Below, in pieces: positions 29,274 through 38,602 of a DNA stretch of 64,000 nt. Position 1 is the first letter of the stretch; the number at the start of each line of letters is the position of its first letter. The DNA is from PFJX01 sp964466195 (GTDB lineage: Bacteria > Pseudomonadota > Gammaproteobacteria > Burkholderiales > Thiobacillaceae): positions 105,200 to 169,199 of the forward strand of contig CAYXMQ010000006.1 in the NCBI GenBank assembly GCA_964466195.1, in the 5' to 3' direction. The notes beneath the pieces are model-generated. The model was not told the origin of the DNA, ran no database searches, and saw only the letters and a program-made list of their open reading frames with translations. Made by a program: the position numbers and the translations under genes.

Positions 29274-29705
29274 TCAGGCTGTGACGGGCGGATTGCAGGC
29301 GGTGTATTCGCTACTGCCTGCCGAGTTGCCATGCTTCTGCTTGTAGTCGGCCACCGCCGCTTTGATCGCGTCTTCGGCCAGGATGGAACAATGGATTTTT
29401 ACCGGCGGCAAGGCAAGCTCCTCGGCAATCTGGGTGTTCTTCAGATTCATCGCCTCATCCAGCGTTTTGCCCTTGACCCATTCGGTCACCAGGGACGACG
29501 AGGCGATCGCGGAACCGCAGCCGTAGGTCTTGAACTTGGCATCTTCGATGATGCCCTGCTCATTGACGCGAATTTGCAACTTCATCACATCGCCGCACGC
29601 CGGCGCGCCGACCATGCCGGTACCAACGCCGATATCGTCCTTGCCGAAGGCGCCGACGTTGCGCGGATTTTCGTAGTGATCCAGAACCTGTTCGCTGTAT
29701 GCCAT
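29274..29705 (-). CDS. iscU: Iron-sulfur cluster scaffold IscU
   Basis: IscU is the platform on which clusters are built from IscS sulfur and iron. The 143-residue protein has the ligand residues in PACGDVMKLQ, YGCGSAIASSS and KIHCSILAED, and the HscA-recognition motif LPPVK just before the last cysteine. The C-terminal extension ends in a Thr/Pro-rich tail slightly longer than in E. coli. Confidence 0.98.
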   Translation of the reverse strand: MAYSEQVLDHYENPRNVGAFGKDDIGVGTGMVGAPACGDVMKLQIRVNEQGIIEDAKFKTYGCGSAIASSSLVTEWVKGKTLDEAMNLKNTQIAEELALPPVKIHCSILAEDAIKAAVADYKQKHGNSAGSSEYTACNPPVTA

Positions 29706-29738
29706 TTCTTGCTCCTAACTAATGTTCAGTGAGTCAGC

Positions 29739-30950
29739 CTAGTGGGCAGCCCATTGCACTGTGTCCAAATCGATTCCGTCTTTGAACATTTCCCAAAGCG
29801 GAGACATTTCGCGCAACTTGCCGATCTTTTCGTGCAGCAATTTGATCGTGTAGTCGATCTCTTCTTCCGTGGTGAAACGACCGATCGTGAAACGAATCGA
29901 GCTGTGCGCCAGTTCATCGTTGCGGCCCAACGCCTTCAGCACGTAAGACGGTTCCAGGCTGGCCGAGGTGCAGGCCGAACCCGATGAAACCGCAAGATCC
30001 TTGATCGCCATGATCAGGCTTTCGCCCTCGACGAAGTTGAAGCTGACGTTCAGGTTGCCGGCAATGCGGCGTTCGAAGTCGCCATTCAGATGCACTTCTT
30101 CCATGTCCTGAAAACCGCGCCAGAGCTTGTCGCGCAGCGAACGGATGCGCTCGGTTTCGGCACCCATTTCCAGCTTGGCGAGGCGAAAGGCTTCGCCCAT
30201 GCCGACGATCTGATGCGTCGCCAACGTGCCGGAACGCATGCCGCGCTCATGGCCGCCGCCGTGCATCTGGGCTTCCAGGCGCACGCGCGGCTTACGCCGC
30301 ACATACAGTGCGCCGACGCCTTTCGGGCCGTAGGTCTTGTGCGCGGAAAACGACATCAGATCGACCTTGAGCTGGGTCAGATCGATTTCCACCTTGCCGG
30401 TGGCTTGCGCGGCATCGACGTGGAACAGGATGCCCATGCTGCGGCACAGTTCGCCGATGGCCGGAATGTCCTGGATGACGCCGATTTCGTTGTTCACATA
30501 CATCACCGAAACCAGAATCGTGTCCGGGCGTATCGCCGCCTTGAGTTCTTCCAGATCGATCAGTCCGTTGGGCTGCACGCCCAGATAGGTCACCTCGTAG
30601 CCTTCGCGCTCCAGCTCACGACAGGTATCCAGCACCGCCTTGTGCTCGGTCTTCACCGTGATCAGATGCTTGCCCTTGCCATGATAGAAATGCGCCGCGC
30701 CCTTGATGGCGAGGTTGTTCGATTCGGTTGCACCGGATGTCCAGACGATTTCCCGAGGATCGGCATTGACCAGCGCGGCGACATGGTTGCGCGCCTCTTC
30801 CACCGCCTTGTCGGCATCCCAGCCGAATACGTGCGAACGCGAGGCCGGATTACCGAACATCTCGGTCAAATAAGGAATCATCTTCGCAGCGACGCGCGGG
30901 TCCACCGGCGTCGTCGCGGAGTAATCGAGATAAATCGGGGTCTTGACCAT
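29739..30950 (-). CDS. iscS: Cysteine desulfurase IscS
   Basis: IscS takes sulfur from cysteine for Fe-S clusters and tRNA thiolation. The 403-residue protein (E. coli 404) has the PLP lysine in SFSAHKTYGPKG and the persulfide cysteine in SSGSACTSASLEPSYVL. The ATG at 30950 (MVKTPIYLDYSATTPV) fits the family and has GGAG nine bases upstream; an ATG at 30965 overlapping the iscR stop would add five residues. Confidence 0.97.
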   Translation of the reverse strand: MVKTPIYLDYSATTPVDPRVAAKMIPYLTEMFGNPASRSHVFGWDADKAVEEARNHVAALVNADPREIVWTSGATESNNLAIKGAAHFYHGKGKHLITVKTEHKAVLDTCRELEREGYEVTYLGVQPNGLIDLEELKAAIRPDTILVSVMYVNNEIGVIQDIPAIGELCRSMGILFHVDAAQATGKVEIDLTQLKVDLMSFSAHKTYGPKGVGALYVRRKPRVRLEAQMHGGGHERGMRSGTLATHQIVGMGEAFRLAKLEMGAETERIRSLRDKLWRGFQDMEEVHLNGDFERRIAGNLNVSFNFVEGESLIMAIKDLAVSSGSACTSASLEPSYVLKALGRNDELAHSSIRFTIGRFTTEEEIDYTIKLLHEKIGKLREMSPLWEMFKDGIDLDTVQWAAH

Positions 30951-30964
30951 CTTTACGTGCTCCA

Positions 30965-31501
30965 TCAACTGGTTACAGCGGTTTTTTGCACCACCCCGCC
31001 TTTGCCGCCCGGGACGATGCCGGTCTGCAGCTCGGCGGAACCCACCACGCGGCGAGTTTCGTGGCTATGACTGGTAGTGGCGCCTTCGGCCGCCTTTTCA
31101 AGCTGCTGACGCACCATCTCTTCGAGGCTCACCGAATCCAGATAGTCGTAGATGCGCGCGTTCAGGTTCATCCACAGATCGTGCGTCATGCATTCTCGGT
31201 CGTCATGGCAGTTGCCGAGGCCGCCGCATTGGGTCGCGTCGAGCGGCTCATCCACGGCGCGAATGATGTCGGCCACGGAAATATCGACCATGGTCTGCGC
31301 CAGCGTGTAACCGCCGCCGGGGCCGCGCACGCTGTCGACGATGCCTTGCCGGCGCAGGCGGCCAAACAATTGCTCCAGATAAGAAAGCGAAATCCGCTGC
31401 CGCTCGCTGATTCCAGCCAGCGTTACCGGCCCGCGTTGATGGCGCATGCCCAGATCGATCATCGCCGTTACCGCAAAACGCCCTTTGGTGGTCAGCCGCA
31501 T
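30965..31501 (-). CDS. iscR: Rrf2-type regulator IscR
   Basis: IscR is a [2Fe-2S] sensor that represses the isc operon when clusters are plentiful. The 178-residue protein has the N-terminal winged helix (MRLTTKGRFAVTAMIDL) and the cluster ligands in CGGLGNCHDDRECMTHDLW (three Cys and His). It is the first gene of the operon; its stop overlaps an ATG in front of iscS. Confidence 0.97.
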   Translation of the reverse strand: MRLTTKGRFAVTAMIDLGMRHQRGPVTLAGISERQRISLSYLEQLFGRLRRQGIVDSVRGPGGGYTLAQTMVDISVADIIRAVDEPLDATQCGGLGNCHDDRECMTHDLWMNLNARIYDYLDSVSLEEMVRQQLEKAAEGATTSHSHETRRVVGSAELQTGIVPGGKGGVVQKTAVTS

Positions 31502-31534
31502 GATGTGCCTCGTTGTTGATGGTTGAATGCCGAC

Positions 31535-31563
31535 ACTGTACTAATCCCGATTAAATTGGTCAA
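31535..31563 (-). promoter_or_regulatory. isc operon promoter with IscR type-1-like site
   Basis: On the minus strand TTGACC (31558-31563) and TACAGT (31535-31540) are spaced by exactly 17 bases. The segment ATAGTTGACCAATTTAATCG (about 31548-31567) has the layout of IscR type-1 sites, which overlap the -35 box in E. coli. This predicts repression of the operon by cluster-loaded IscR. The site match is by eye. Confidence 0.7.
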
Positions 31564-31583
31564 CTATTCAATTTTGCGGGCCG

Positions 31584-32345
31584 TCAATCGACCATCTTGT
31601 TCAATGAGGCCGGATCGAAATGATCGTCCATCTTGTCCGCTTCCTCGCCGCTGGTTGGACGGCCGCCCAGACGCGCCAGTTCCGCCATGACCCAGGCCAG
31701 GCGCTGATCCGTATTGGCGGAGTGGTCGATCAGGCCGTGAATCGCCTTGACCATCGGATCGTTCATGTCGCTTGACACGGCGTAGGCTGAAAAACCGAGT
31801 TTCTTCGCCGCTTCCTCGCGCGCCTTGTCTATCTGCGCATCGAGTATGCGGGCTGGAATGCCGATGGCCGTCGCACCATCCGGCACGTCCTTGACCACTA
31901 CGGCGTTGGAGCCGACCTTGGACGCTGCGCCCAACGTGATCGGCCCCAGTATCTTGGCGCCCGCGCCGACGATCACGCCCGGCCGCAAGGTCGGGTGGCG
32001 CTTGCCCTTGTTCCACGACGTACCGCCCAGCGTGACACCGTGATACAGCGTGCAGTCGTCGCCGATCTCCGCGGTCTCGCCGATCACCACGCCCATGCCG
32101 TGATCGATGAACACGCGACGGCCGATGATGGCGCCGGGATGAATCTCGATACCGGTCAACCAACGCGCCAAATGGCTGGACAGTCGCGCCAGCCATTTGA
32201 AGCCTGCGCGCCACAGGCCGTGCGACAAGCGGTGCCAGAGAATGGCGTGTAAACCCGGATACGTGGTCAGCACTTCGAAGAAGGTGCGCGCCGCCGGATC
32301 CCGATCGAACACAACGCGAATGTCTTCCCGCAATCTGTCGAACAT
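31584..32345 (-). CDS. cysE: Serine O-acetyltransferase
   Basis: CysE acetylates serine with acetyl-CoA for cysteine synthesis. The 253-residue protein has the N-terminal helical part (MFDRLREDIRVVFDRDPAAR) and a hexapeptide left-handed helix from IEIHPGAIIG through IGDDCTLYHGVTLGGT. The ATG at 32345 is used; the upstream in-frame codon is a TTG. It lies upstream of iscR on the same strand, a natural link because cysteine is the IscS substrate. Confidence 0.95.
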   Translation of the reverse strand: MFDRLREDIRVVFDRDPAARTFFEVLTTYPGLHAILWHRLSHGLWRAGFKWLARLSSHLARWLTGIEIHPGAIIGRRVFIDHGMGVVIGETAEIGDDCTLYHGVTLGGTSWNKGKRHPTLRPGVIVGAGAKILGPITLGAASKVGSNAVVVKDVPDGATAIGIPARILDAQIDKAREEAAKKLGFSAYAVSSDMNDPMVKAIHGLIDHSANTDQRLAWVMAELARLGGRPTSGEEADKMDDHFDPASLNKMVD

Positions 32346-32797
32346 TGGAATATTCAAGAATTATTAAGAGATGGAAGTATGCAATTCCCGAGTATTTGGG
32401 TCAATTTTCGGCCTTGTTCAAGGTCCACTCGGCACGGCAGAGTTGCGCTTTAGTCCGCGCTGGCAACATCCCGGACCGCAGATCGCCCGCCCGATCCCGA
32501 TGACGCTGCGGCGGCCGCCGGCACTCGGCCGAATCCAACCGCCGCCATCACAAAACGATAACAATCGCACAGTACTGTGTCGGTTTCATAACCGCTGCTG
32601 TATGCGAAATGCAAAAGCGTCAGTGCACACACTTCAGTTCGCGCGCTGAACCCGTGATGCCGGTCTGCGGCTTTCCCTTGCGCATATTCAGATAACTTTC
32701 CACGCCCGTTACCAGAATTCGCTGTGGACGCCACCCAAATACTGTTTGCCCATGCTGCCGTCCGGCGCGCAGCCATCATCTTGCAAGGCAAGACGCC
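32346..32797. other. Intergenic region between cysE and a GGDEF-EAL gene
   Basis: This 452-base gap separates divergent genes and should contain both promoters. The cysE-proximal 40 bases are AT-rich. I see no RNA gene, strong hairpin or convincing promoter in it. Confidence 0.4.
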
Positions 32798-34687
32798 ATG
32801 AAACCAGACATCACACCGTCGGATATGACTCCAGCCCCGAGCTCGCCCGGGGGAAGCTATAACTTGATTCAGGATAGCGCCCTCCAGGACGCGCCGACGG
32901 TGAAGAACCTCAAGCGCCACATCGCGCCGGTCGCATGGGAAACCCCCTGCCAGGACGTGTTGGATCGGTTCCTGAGAAACAGTGAAATCTATGCCGTGCC
33001 GGTCATCGACGACGACGAAAAACCCTTGTCCCTGGTGGACCGCAACGTGTTCGTCGAATTCTTCGCCAAACCCTTTTCCCGTGAGCTGTTCGGACGCCGC
33101 CGGATTTGTGACTTGATGAACTCGAGAGACTACAAGCGGCACAATCCCATCATCGTGGAGGAGCACTGCAGCGTCGAGGATGTCGCCCAGATCATCATCA
33201 GCAGCGGCATGCAGCACATGGTCACCGGTTTTGTCGTGACCCTGCAGGGACGCTATTCCGGCATCGCCAACGGCCACGATTTATTGAATCTGATTACCCG
33301 GCACAAGCAGGCGAAGCTGTTCCATCTCGCCCATTACGACCAGTTGACCGGCATCCCCAACCGCACCTTGCTGAACGATCGCATCCAGCAAGCCTTCGCC
33401 GATGCCGAACGCAAGAACGAAATGGTCGCACTGCTGTTTATCGATGTAGACCGATTCAAGACCATCAACGACTCGCTCGGCCACAGCTTCGGCGACGCCG
33501 TGCTGCGCAGCATCGCCACCCGGTTGAAGACCGCGGCCCGGAAATCGGACACCGTGGCGCGCACCGGCGGCGACGAATTCGTCATCCTGATGGATTGCCT
33601 GAACGACTCCAGCTGCGCCGATATCGTTGCGCAGCGGGTGTTGGAGGCGATGCGGGAACCGGTTGTGCTGCTGGGGTATTCGCTGGTGGTGACCGTGAGC
33701 ATCGGCATTGCCATCTACCCTAGGGACGATACCGATATCAGCCGCCTGATGGCCAAAGCGGACGCCGCGATGTATGAGGCCAAGAGCGAAGGGCGCAACG
33801 CCTTCCGCTACTACACGGAGGGCGGCGCGCTTTATGACCCGTCGCGCAGAACCCTTGAGAACGACTTGCGCCTCGCGCTGGAGCATGGCGACCTGTATCT
33901 GCTTTACCAACCCCAGTTCGATTTATCCAGCCTGCAGATTCATGGCGTTGAAGCGCTGATCCGTTGGCGGCACCCCAGCCGCGGCCTGATCTCTCCGCTC
34001 GAGTTCATTTCCCTGGCCGAAGAGTGCGGCTTGATTTTGCAGCTGGGCGAATGGGTGCTGCGCGAAGCGTGTCGCCAGCAACGCGAATGGAATGACCTCG
34101 GCTTTGCGCCGATGCGCATGTCCATCAATGTGTCCGCCGTGCAGTTTCATCAAAAGAACTTCCTCGCGGTCCTTAATGCCGTCTTTGCGGAGACCGGCGT
34201 CAATCCGCGCTGCATCGAGCTGGAACTGACGGAAAGCGTCCTCATGCAGAATGTGGAAGCGGTCCTGGCAACCTTGAACGAGATCAGGCAGCTGGGCGTC
34301 AGCCTGGCCATCGACGACTTCGGCACCGGTTTTTCCAGCCTGAATTACTTGCGGCGCTTTCCGATCAATCGCCTGAAGATCGACCAGTCCTTCATTCGCG
34401 ACATCGAGCTCTCACCGATCAATCAATCCATCACCAAGGCCATCAATGCGCTGGCTGCAAGCCTTTCCCTCGATGTCGTCGCCGAGGGGATCGAGAAGAA
34501 TTCCGAGAAAACCGTATTGGAGGCGCTGGGCTGTACCGAAGGCCAGGGCTACTTCTTCGCCAAGCCGCTATCCGCCACAGGCATTGCCCAACAGCTCAGA
34601 CCTCAGCCGATCACCGGTTGCAGCGACACTTTTAGACATCACTATCAGATGAAACCCGCTGCCTGTCCGACGCTGACTGCAATCTGA
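32798..34687 (+). CDS. CBS-GGDEF-EAL cyclic-di-GMP signalling protein
   Basis: The 629-residue cytosolic protein has an N-terminal paired CBS-like sensor (about 35-165), a GGDEF domain with intact TGGDEF and an RKSD inhibitory I-site just before it (about 180-340), and an EAL domain with EALIRW, ELTESVL, IDDFGTGFSS and KIDQSF (about 355-605). Both catalytic centres look complete, so it could make or degrade c-di-GMP. CBS pairs usually bind adenine nucleotides, suggesting energy-linked control. It is monocistronic. Confidence 0.92.
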   Translation: MKPDITPSDMTPAPSSPGGSYNLIQDSALQDAPTVKNLKRHIAPVAWETPCQDVLDRFLRNSEIYAVPVIDDDEKPLSLVDRNVFVEFFAKPFSRELFGRRRICDLMNSRDYKRHNPIIVEEHCSVEDVAQIIISSGMQHMVTGFVVTLQGRYSGIANGHDLLNLITRHKQAKLFHLAHYDQLTGIPNRTLLNDRIQQAFADAERKNEMVALLFIDVDRFKTINDSLGHSFGDAVLRSIATRLKTAARKSDTVARTGGDEFVILMDCLNDSSCADIVAQRVLEAMREPVVLLGYSLVVTVSIGIAIYPRDDTDISRLMAKADAAMYEAKSEGRNAFRYYTEGGALYDPSRRTLENDLRLALEHGDLYLLYQPQFDLSSLQIHGVEALIRWRHPSRGLISPLEFISLAEECGLILQLGEWVLREACRQQREWNDLGFAPMRMSINVSAVQFHQKNFLAVLNAVFAETGVNPRCIELELTESVLMQNVEAVLATLNEIRQLGVSLAIDDFGTGFSSLNYLRRFPINRLKIDQSFIRDIELSPINQSITKAINALAASLSLDVVAEGIEKNSEKTVLEALGCTEGQGYFFAKPLSATGIAQQLRPQPITGCSDTFRHHYQMKPAACPTLTAI

Positions 34688-34699
34688 ATACCACACGCC

Positions 34700-34987
34700 T
34701 CACTCGCCACGTTCTCGCCCGTACCGTGCGGCGTAAGCGACGCTGCCGCGGCTCAAACCCAGGTCGTGCAGTTCGCGGTCATCCATCGCGTGCATTTCCG
34801 CTTCCGCACGCCTGGACGCCAGCGCCGTAACGATCTGCCGCCAAGCCATTCGCCCGAAAGCCATCCCCCCCAAATAGATCCGACCCAAAGCGCGCGCGAG
34901 CCAGCGCCGCAATAAACGCTGCCTCAGCGCCTCCGCGCGGCGGCGCCGCCACCGCGTATCCCTGATCGTACCCGCCGCGTCCGCCAT
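34700..34987 (-). CDS. DUF1127 small basic protein
   Basis: The 95-residue protein is very Arg-rich and carries the C-terminal DUF1127 motif MDDRELHDLGLSRGSV. DUF1127 proteins in alphaproteobacteria influence phosphate and carbon metabolism or RNA turnover; no role can be fixed here. AAGGAG precedes the ATG. It is divergent from the MocR gene, sharing a repeat-rich promoter region. Confidence 0.85.
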   Translation of the reverse strand: MADAAGTIRDTRWRRRRAEALRQRLLRRWLARALGRIYLGGMAFGRMAWRQIVTALASRRAEAEMHAMDDRELHDLGLSRGSVAYAARYGRERGE

Positions 34988-35037
34988 GTTCGGCTCCTTG
35001 CCATGCTTTCCAACATGCTAGGCCGGCCAGCGGCGAC

Positions 35038-35124
35038 GATACAGCCACAGAAAGATACAGTTTGATGCGTTACAGTTAACCGCGTGCAGCGACTGTATCG
35101 GTCGATTCAGGCCGCGGTTGTATC
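35038..35124. promoter_or_regulatory. Repeated operator-like sites between DUF1127 and mocR-type genes
   Basis: GATACAG occurs at 35038-35044 and 35054-35060, and GTTACAG at 35069-35075, at 16- and 15-base steps. The inverted form CTGTATC is at 35093-35099 and TTGTATC at 35118-35124. MocR regulators typically bind direct repeats in divergent promoters, so these are probable sites for the adjacent regulator. Confidence 0.65.
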
Positions 35125-35173
35125 GCAGTCGTGTGACCCAGCCGCCCTAGACTGGCGGCAAAGGAGGCGATCC

Positions 35174-36583
35174 ATGAGTCTGTATGAAAACCTAGCCGCT
35201 GAATTGAAGGATGCCATCCGCCAGGGCCTTTACCCGCCCGGCGAGCGGGTGCCTTCAGTGCGGCGTCTGTCGGAACGGCAACGGGTCAGCCAGGCCACCG
35301 TAGTGGCGGCCTACCGCTTGCTGGAAAGCCACGGCTGGCTGGAGGCGCGCCCCCAGTCCGGCTTCTTCGCACGCCATCCCGAGGCTGCGCCCCCCCCGGC
35401 GCGGGCCTGCGATACGACTCACTCCCCTTGCATCGTCGACGTCACCGAACTGACCGTGCGACTGTCGCGCAACACCCAGCGCAAGGATCTGGTGTCTTTT
35501 GGCGCCGCAGTACCGCACCCTGATTTCCTCCCGCTGAAGGATTTGCGCGCCGCCCTCAACCGCAGCCTGCGCGGCAATGTCGACGTGGGCAGCCGCTACA
35601 GTTTCCCGCCCGGCGAGGCGGTGCTGCGGACGCGTATCGCACGCCGAGCGGCGGACAGCGGCTGCCAGTTCGGCCCGGACGACATCGTCATCACCGACGG
35701 TTGCCAGGAAGCGCTCAACCTCGCCTTGCGCGCCGTGGCCAAGGCCGGCGATATCATCGCCATCGAAACCCCGACTTTTTTCGGCACGCTGCAGGCCATC
35801 GAGTCTCTCGGCATGCAGGCCCTGGAGATTCCCAGCGATCCCGTCACCGGCATCAGCCTGGAGGCCCTCACGTTGGCGCTGGACCGCTGGCCGGTAAAGG
35901 CCGTCGCCGTGGTGGGCAATTTCAGCAATCCCACCGGCAGCCTGATGCCGGACGCGCACAAGTCCAAGCTGGTAAAAATGCTGACCGCACGCGGCATTCC
36001 GCTGATCGAGGACGACATCTACGGCGACCTGCCCCACGGCCGGGAAAGGCCCCGCGCCGCCAAAGCCTATGACGGCGACGGCAACGTGCTGCTGTGTTCC
36101 TCGTTCTCCAAAACCATTGCACCCGGCTACCGCGTCGGCTGGATCGCGCCGGGCCGCTGGCGCCAGGCCGTCGAACACCTGAAGTACGTCGGCACCATGG
36201 CCAATGCCACGCTGCCGCAACTGGCCATCGCCGACTATCTGGCGGACAGCCGCTACGAACGCCATTTGACTCGCGTGCGCCGGATCTATGCCGACAATCT
36301 GGCTCGCATGCAGGCGCTGATCAAACGCGCCTTCCCGGCCGGCACCTGCACCTCCCGTCCCAGCGGCGGCTTTGTGCTCTGGGTCGAACTGCCGGCGGGG
36401 TTCGACAGCATGGCGCTGTACGACAGAGCGCTGGCGGCCGGCATCAGCTTCACCCCTGGCCACCTGTTCTCCCCCCGGGCCAGGTACAGCAATTGCCTGC
36501 GTCTGGCGGCGGCGCTGCCCTGGGATGCGCGGGTGGAAGCGGCCTTGCTGGAGTTAGGGCGATTGGCGGGCACGCAGAAATAG
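35174..36583 (+). CDS. MocR/PdxR-type GntR regulator with aminotransferase domain
   Basis: The 469-residue protein joins a GntR winged helix (about 1-70, with YPPGERVPSVRRLSERQRVSQATV) to a fold-type I aminotransferase domain (about 100-465). The PLP lysine lies in SSFSKTIAPGYRVGWI. Such proteins use PLP or an aminated ligand as effector. AAGGAGG precedes the ATG. The divergent neighbour is a DUF1127 gene, not an obvious amino-acid or PLP gene, so the target is open. Confidence 0.93.
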   Translation: MSLYENLAAELKDAIRQGLYPPGERVPSVRRLSERQRVSQATVVAAYRLLESHGWLEARPQSGFFARHPEAAPPPARACDTTHSPCIVDVTELTVRLSRNTQRKDLVSFGAAVPHPDFLPLKDLRAALNRSLRGNVDVGSRYSFPPGEAVLRTRIARRAADSGCQFGPDDIVITDGCQEALNLALRAVAKAGDIIAIETPTFFGTLQAIESLGMQALEIPSDPVTGISLEALTLALDRWPVKAVAVVGNFSNPTGSLMPDAHKSKLVKMLTARGIPLIEDDIYGDLPHGRERPRAAKAYDGDGNVLLCSSFSKTIAPGYRVGWIAPGRWRQAVEHLKYVGTMANATLPQLAIADYLADSRYERHLTRVRRIYADNLARMQALIKRAFPAGTCTSRPSGGFVLWVELPAGFDSMALYDRALAAGISFTPGHLFSPRARYSNCLRLAAALPWDARVEAALLELGRLAGTQK

Positions 36584-36618
36584 GGCGTGTACACGTTTAC
36601 GCACCCGGCCGCAGCGGT

Positions 36619-37842
36619 TCAGGCGTTGTCCATAGCCGTTCGCCGGTTTAAGCGGTAAGCATGCAGCAGACCGACTCCCAGGGTCAGAGCGCCGCACAGG
36701 AACAAGGTCGGGCGGATGCCGAAAACCTGCGCCAGGGCGCCGACGCTCAGGCTGCCCAGCGGAGCGACGCCCAGGAAGGACATCGAAAAAGTGGCCATGA
36801 CCCGGCCGCGCATGTCGTCGCGCACCCAGCTTTGCAACAAGATGTTGCTGCCGGCAGCGACGATGACCACGGAAAAACCCAGCACCATCAAGATCGGATA
36901 CGCCAGCGCGTGTTGAGTATTGAGCGCGAACAGAGCCAACGCCGCGCCCGCCAGCGTCGCCGCCCTAGAGATTCGACGGGCCAGGTCGCCGACATCCGCG
37001 CGCGCGGCCAGCCACAAGGCGGCCATCAATGAGCCTGCTCCGGCGCTGCTGACCAGCAGCCCCAGCGTACGGGCGTCGCCATCGAAGAGGGTCCGGGCGT
37101 ACAGCGGCATCATCACCACGTAAGGCGTGACCAGAAAACCGACCGCGGCGACCAGCAGCAGGAAACGGCGGATCTCGGCATGGCCGAAGGTGTAGGCCAG
37201 ACCGTCCTGCAGCGCGCGCAGGGGGTGCTTGGAGGCGTCGCCGCGGGGCCGGGCGCGCAGCGCCAGCAAAGCCAGCAACACCGCCAGATAGGACGCGGCG
37301 TTGAGCGCGAAGCAAACCGCCTCCCCCGCCAGCGTGATGATGACGCCCGCCAAGGCCGGACCGACAAAGCGGGTGGCATTCATCAGCATGGAGTTCAGTG
37401 CAATCGCATTGGGCAGCTGCGCCCGGTCCTCCACCAGATGCACCACCAGAGATTGGCGCACAGGCATGTCGAGCGCGTTGATGCAACCCAGTAAAAAAGC
37501 CATACACAACAACAGGGCCGGCGTGATCCAGCCTTGCCAGGTCAGCACCGCAAGCGCCAAGGCTTGCAGCAGAGCCAGCGACTGGGTTGCCATCATCAGA
37601 CGACGGCGGTCCAAGCGGTCCGACCATACACCGCCCAACGCGCCGAACAGCAGGATCGGCGCCTGGCTGGCAAAGCCGAGCAGGCCGAGGATCAGCGCGG
37701 AATCGGTCAGCCTGTATGCCAGCCAGCCCATGGCGATCTGCTGCATCCAGGTGCCGGCCATGGACACCATTTGCCCGGCGAAAAACAGACGGAAGTCGCG
37801 CGAACGCAAGGATCGCAGGGGGTGACGGGCTGCAGCAGGCAT
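36619..37842 (-). CDS. MFS exporter, EntS-like
   Basis: The 407-residue membrane protein has about twelve helices and the MFS_3/EntS-like opening LRSRDFRLFFAGQMVSMAGT, with a conserved loop motif WSDRLDRRRLM between helices 2 and 3. Members export siderophores or drugs. No siderophore genes are near. The ATG at 37842 is chosen over a TTG further upstream. It is convergent with the MocR gene. Confidence 0.85.
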   Translation of the reverse strand: MPAAARHPLRSLRSRDFRLFFAGQMVSMAGTWMQQIAMGWLAYRLTDSALILGLLGFASQAPILLFGALGGVWSDRLDRRRLMMATQSLALLQALALAVLTWQGWITPALLLCMAFLLGCINALDMPVRQSLVVHLVEDRAQLPNAIALNSMLMNATRFVGPALAGVIITLAGEAVCFALNAASYLAVLLALLALRARPRGDASKHPLRALQDGLAYTFGHAEIRRFLLLVAAVGFLVTPYVVMMPLYARTLFDGDARTLGLLVSSAGAGSLMAALWLAARADVGDLARRISRAATLAGAALALFALNTQHALAYPILMVLGFSVVIVAAGSNILLQSWVRDDMRGRVMATFSMSFLGVAPLGSLSVGALAQVFGIRPTLFLCGALTLGVGLLHAYRLNRRTAMDNA

Positions 37843-37982
37843 GGGGCGCTTTTCGTCCGACGGCGGCAACACGACGTTGCCGATCTTCTTGAACGGGAAG
37901 TCCAAAGCTTACCGGAGGCGTCGTTTGCCGCTGGCTGGAAACCTGTTCCAGCCACAATAAACTACGTGTTACATATATTTTT

Positions 37983-37992
37983 TATCGCGATA
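37983..37992. promoter_or_regulatory. TATCGCGATA palindrome before the DUF2975-XRE pair
   Basis: A perfect 10-bp palindrome sits 33 bases before the DUF2975 start in an AT-rich stretch. It is a plausible operator for the XRE-type repressor encoded by the second gene of the pair. Confidence 0.5.
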
Positions 37993-38024
37993 CAATAATA
38001 AAAGATCATTCAACGAGGCTTATC

Positions 38025-38597
38025 ATGACCACCTACACGACTGCTCCGGCTCGCTACGAGCCCATCCCCCTGGTCCGCATACGCCGTTTCAGCCATTTAC
38101 TCGCGCATGCCTGTTGGCTCCTGATCGTCGTCGTGCCGGTGCTTGTGGCCGCCTTCTGGCTGCAGGCCGACACGGCTGATTTGGCCGCCTCCAGCCGGCT
38201 CGGAAATCTGCTGATCGAACGCCCCATCGAACCTTGGCAGCGTCTGGCAGGCGTGGCCATCACAATGGCTTCGCTTGGCCTTTTGCTGGTGGGTGTGGCA
38301 CACGCGCGGCGCTGCTTTCTGCACTTCGCCGATGGCCGCTATTTCGAGCTGGATGTCATCCATCGCCTGCGGCGATTCGCCGCCTGGATCTGCGCTTCAG
38401 TGGCCGCCGGCTTCGTCGCGATACCTGCCTTGTCAGTCATGCTCACGATCAACAATACCCCCGGACGCCACCACCTGGTCGTCGGCTTGCATTTCGATCT
38501 GCTGTTCACACTCTTCATCGCCGGCATGATGTGGCTGATCGCAGCGGTCATGACCCACGCCCACGCGCTGGTGGAAGAAAACGCGCAGTTCGTCTGA
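38025..38597 (+). CDS. DUF2975 membrane protein
   Basis: The 190-residue protein has four hydrophobic segments (about 24-46, 73-93, 117-140 and 157-178) in the DUF2975 arrangement. It is followed after five bases by a small XRE regulator, the typical partnership of this family. Function is unknown; the pair behaves like a membrane sensor with a cytoplasmic repressor in some bacteria, which is only an analogy here. Confidence 0.8.
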   Translation: MTTYTTAPARYEPIPLVRIRRFSHLLAHACWLLIVVVPVLVAAFWLQADTADLAASSRLGNLLIERPIEPWQRLAGVAITMASLGLLLVGVAHARRCFLHFADGRYFELDVIHRLRRFAAWICASVAAGFVAIPALSVMLTINNTPGRHHLVVGLHFDLLFTLFIAGMMWLIAAVMTHAHALVEENAQFV

Positions 38598-38602
38598 GTC
38601 TC

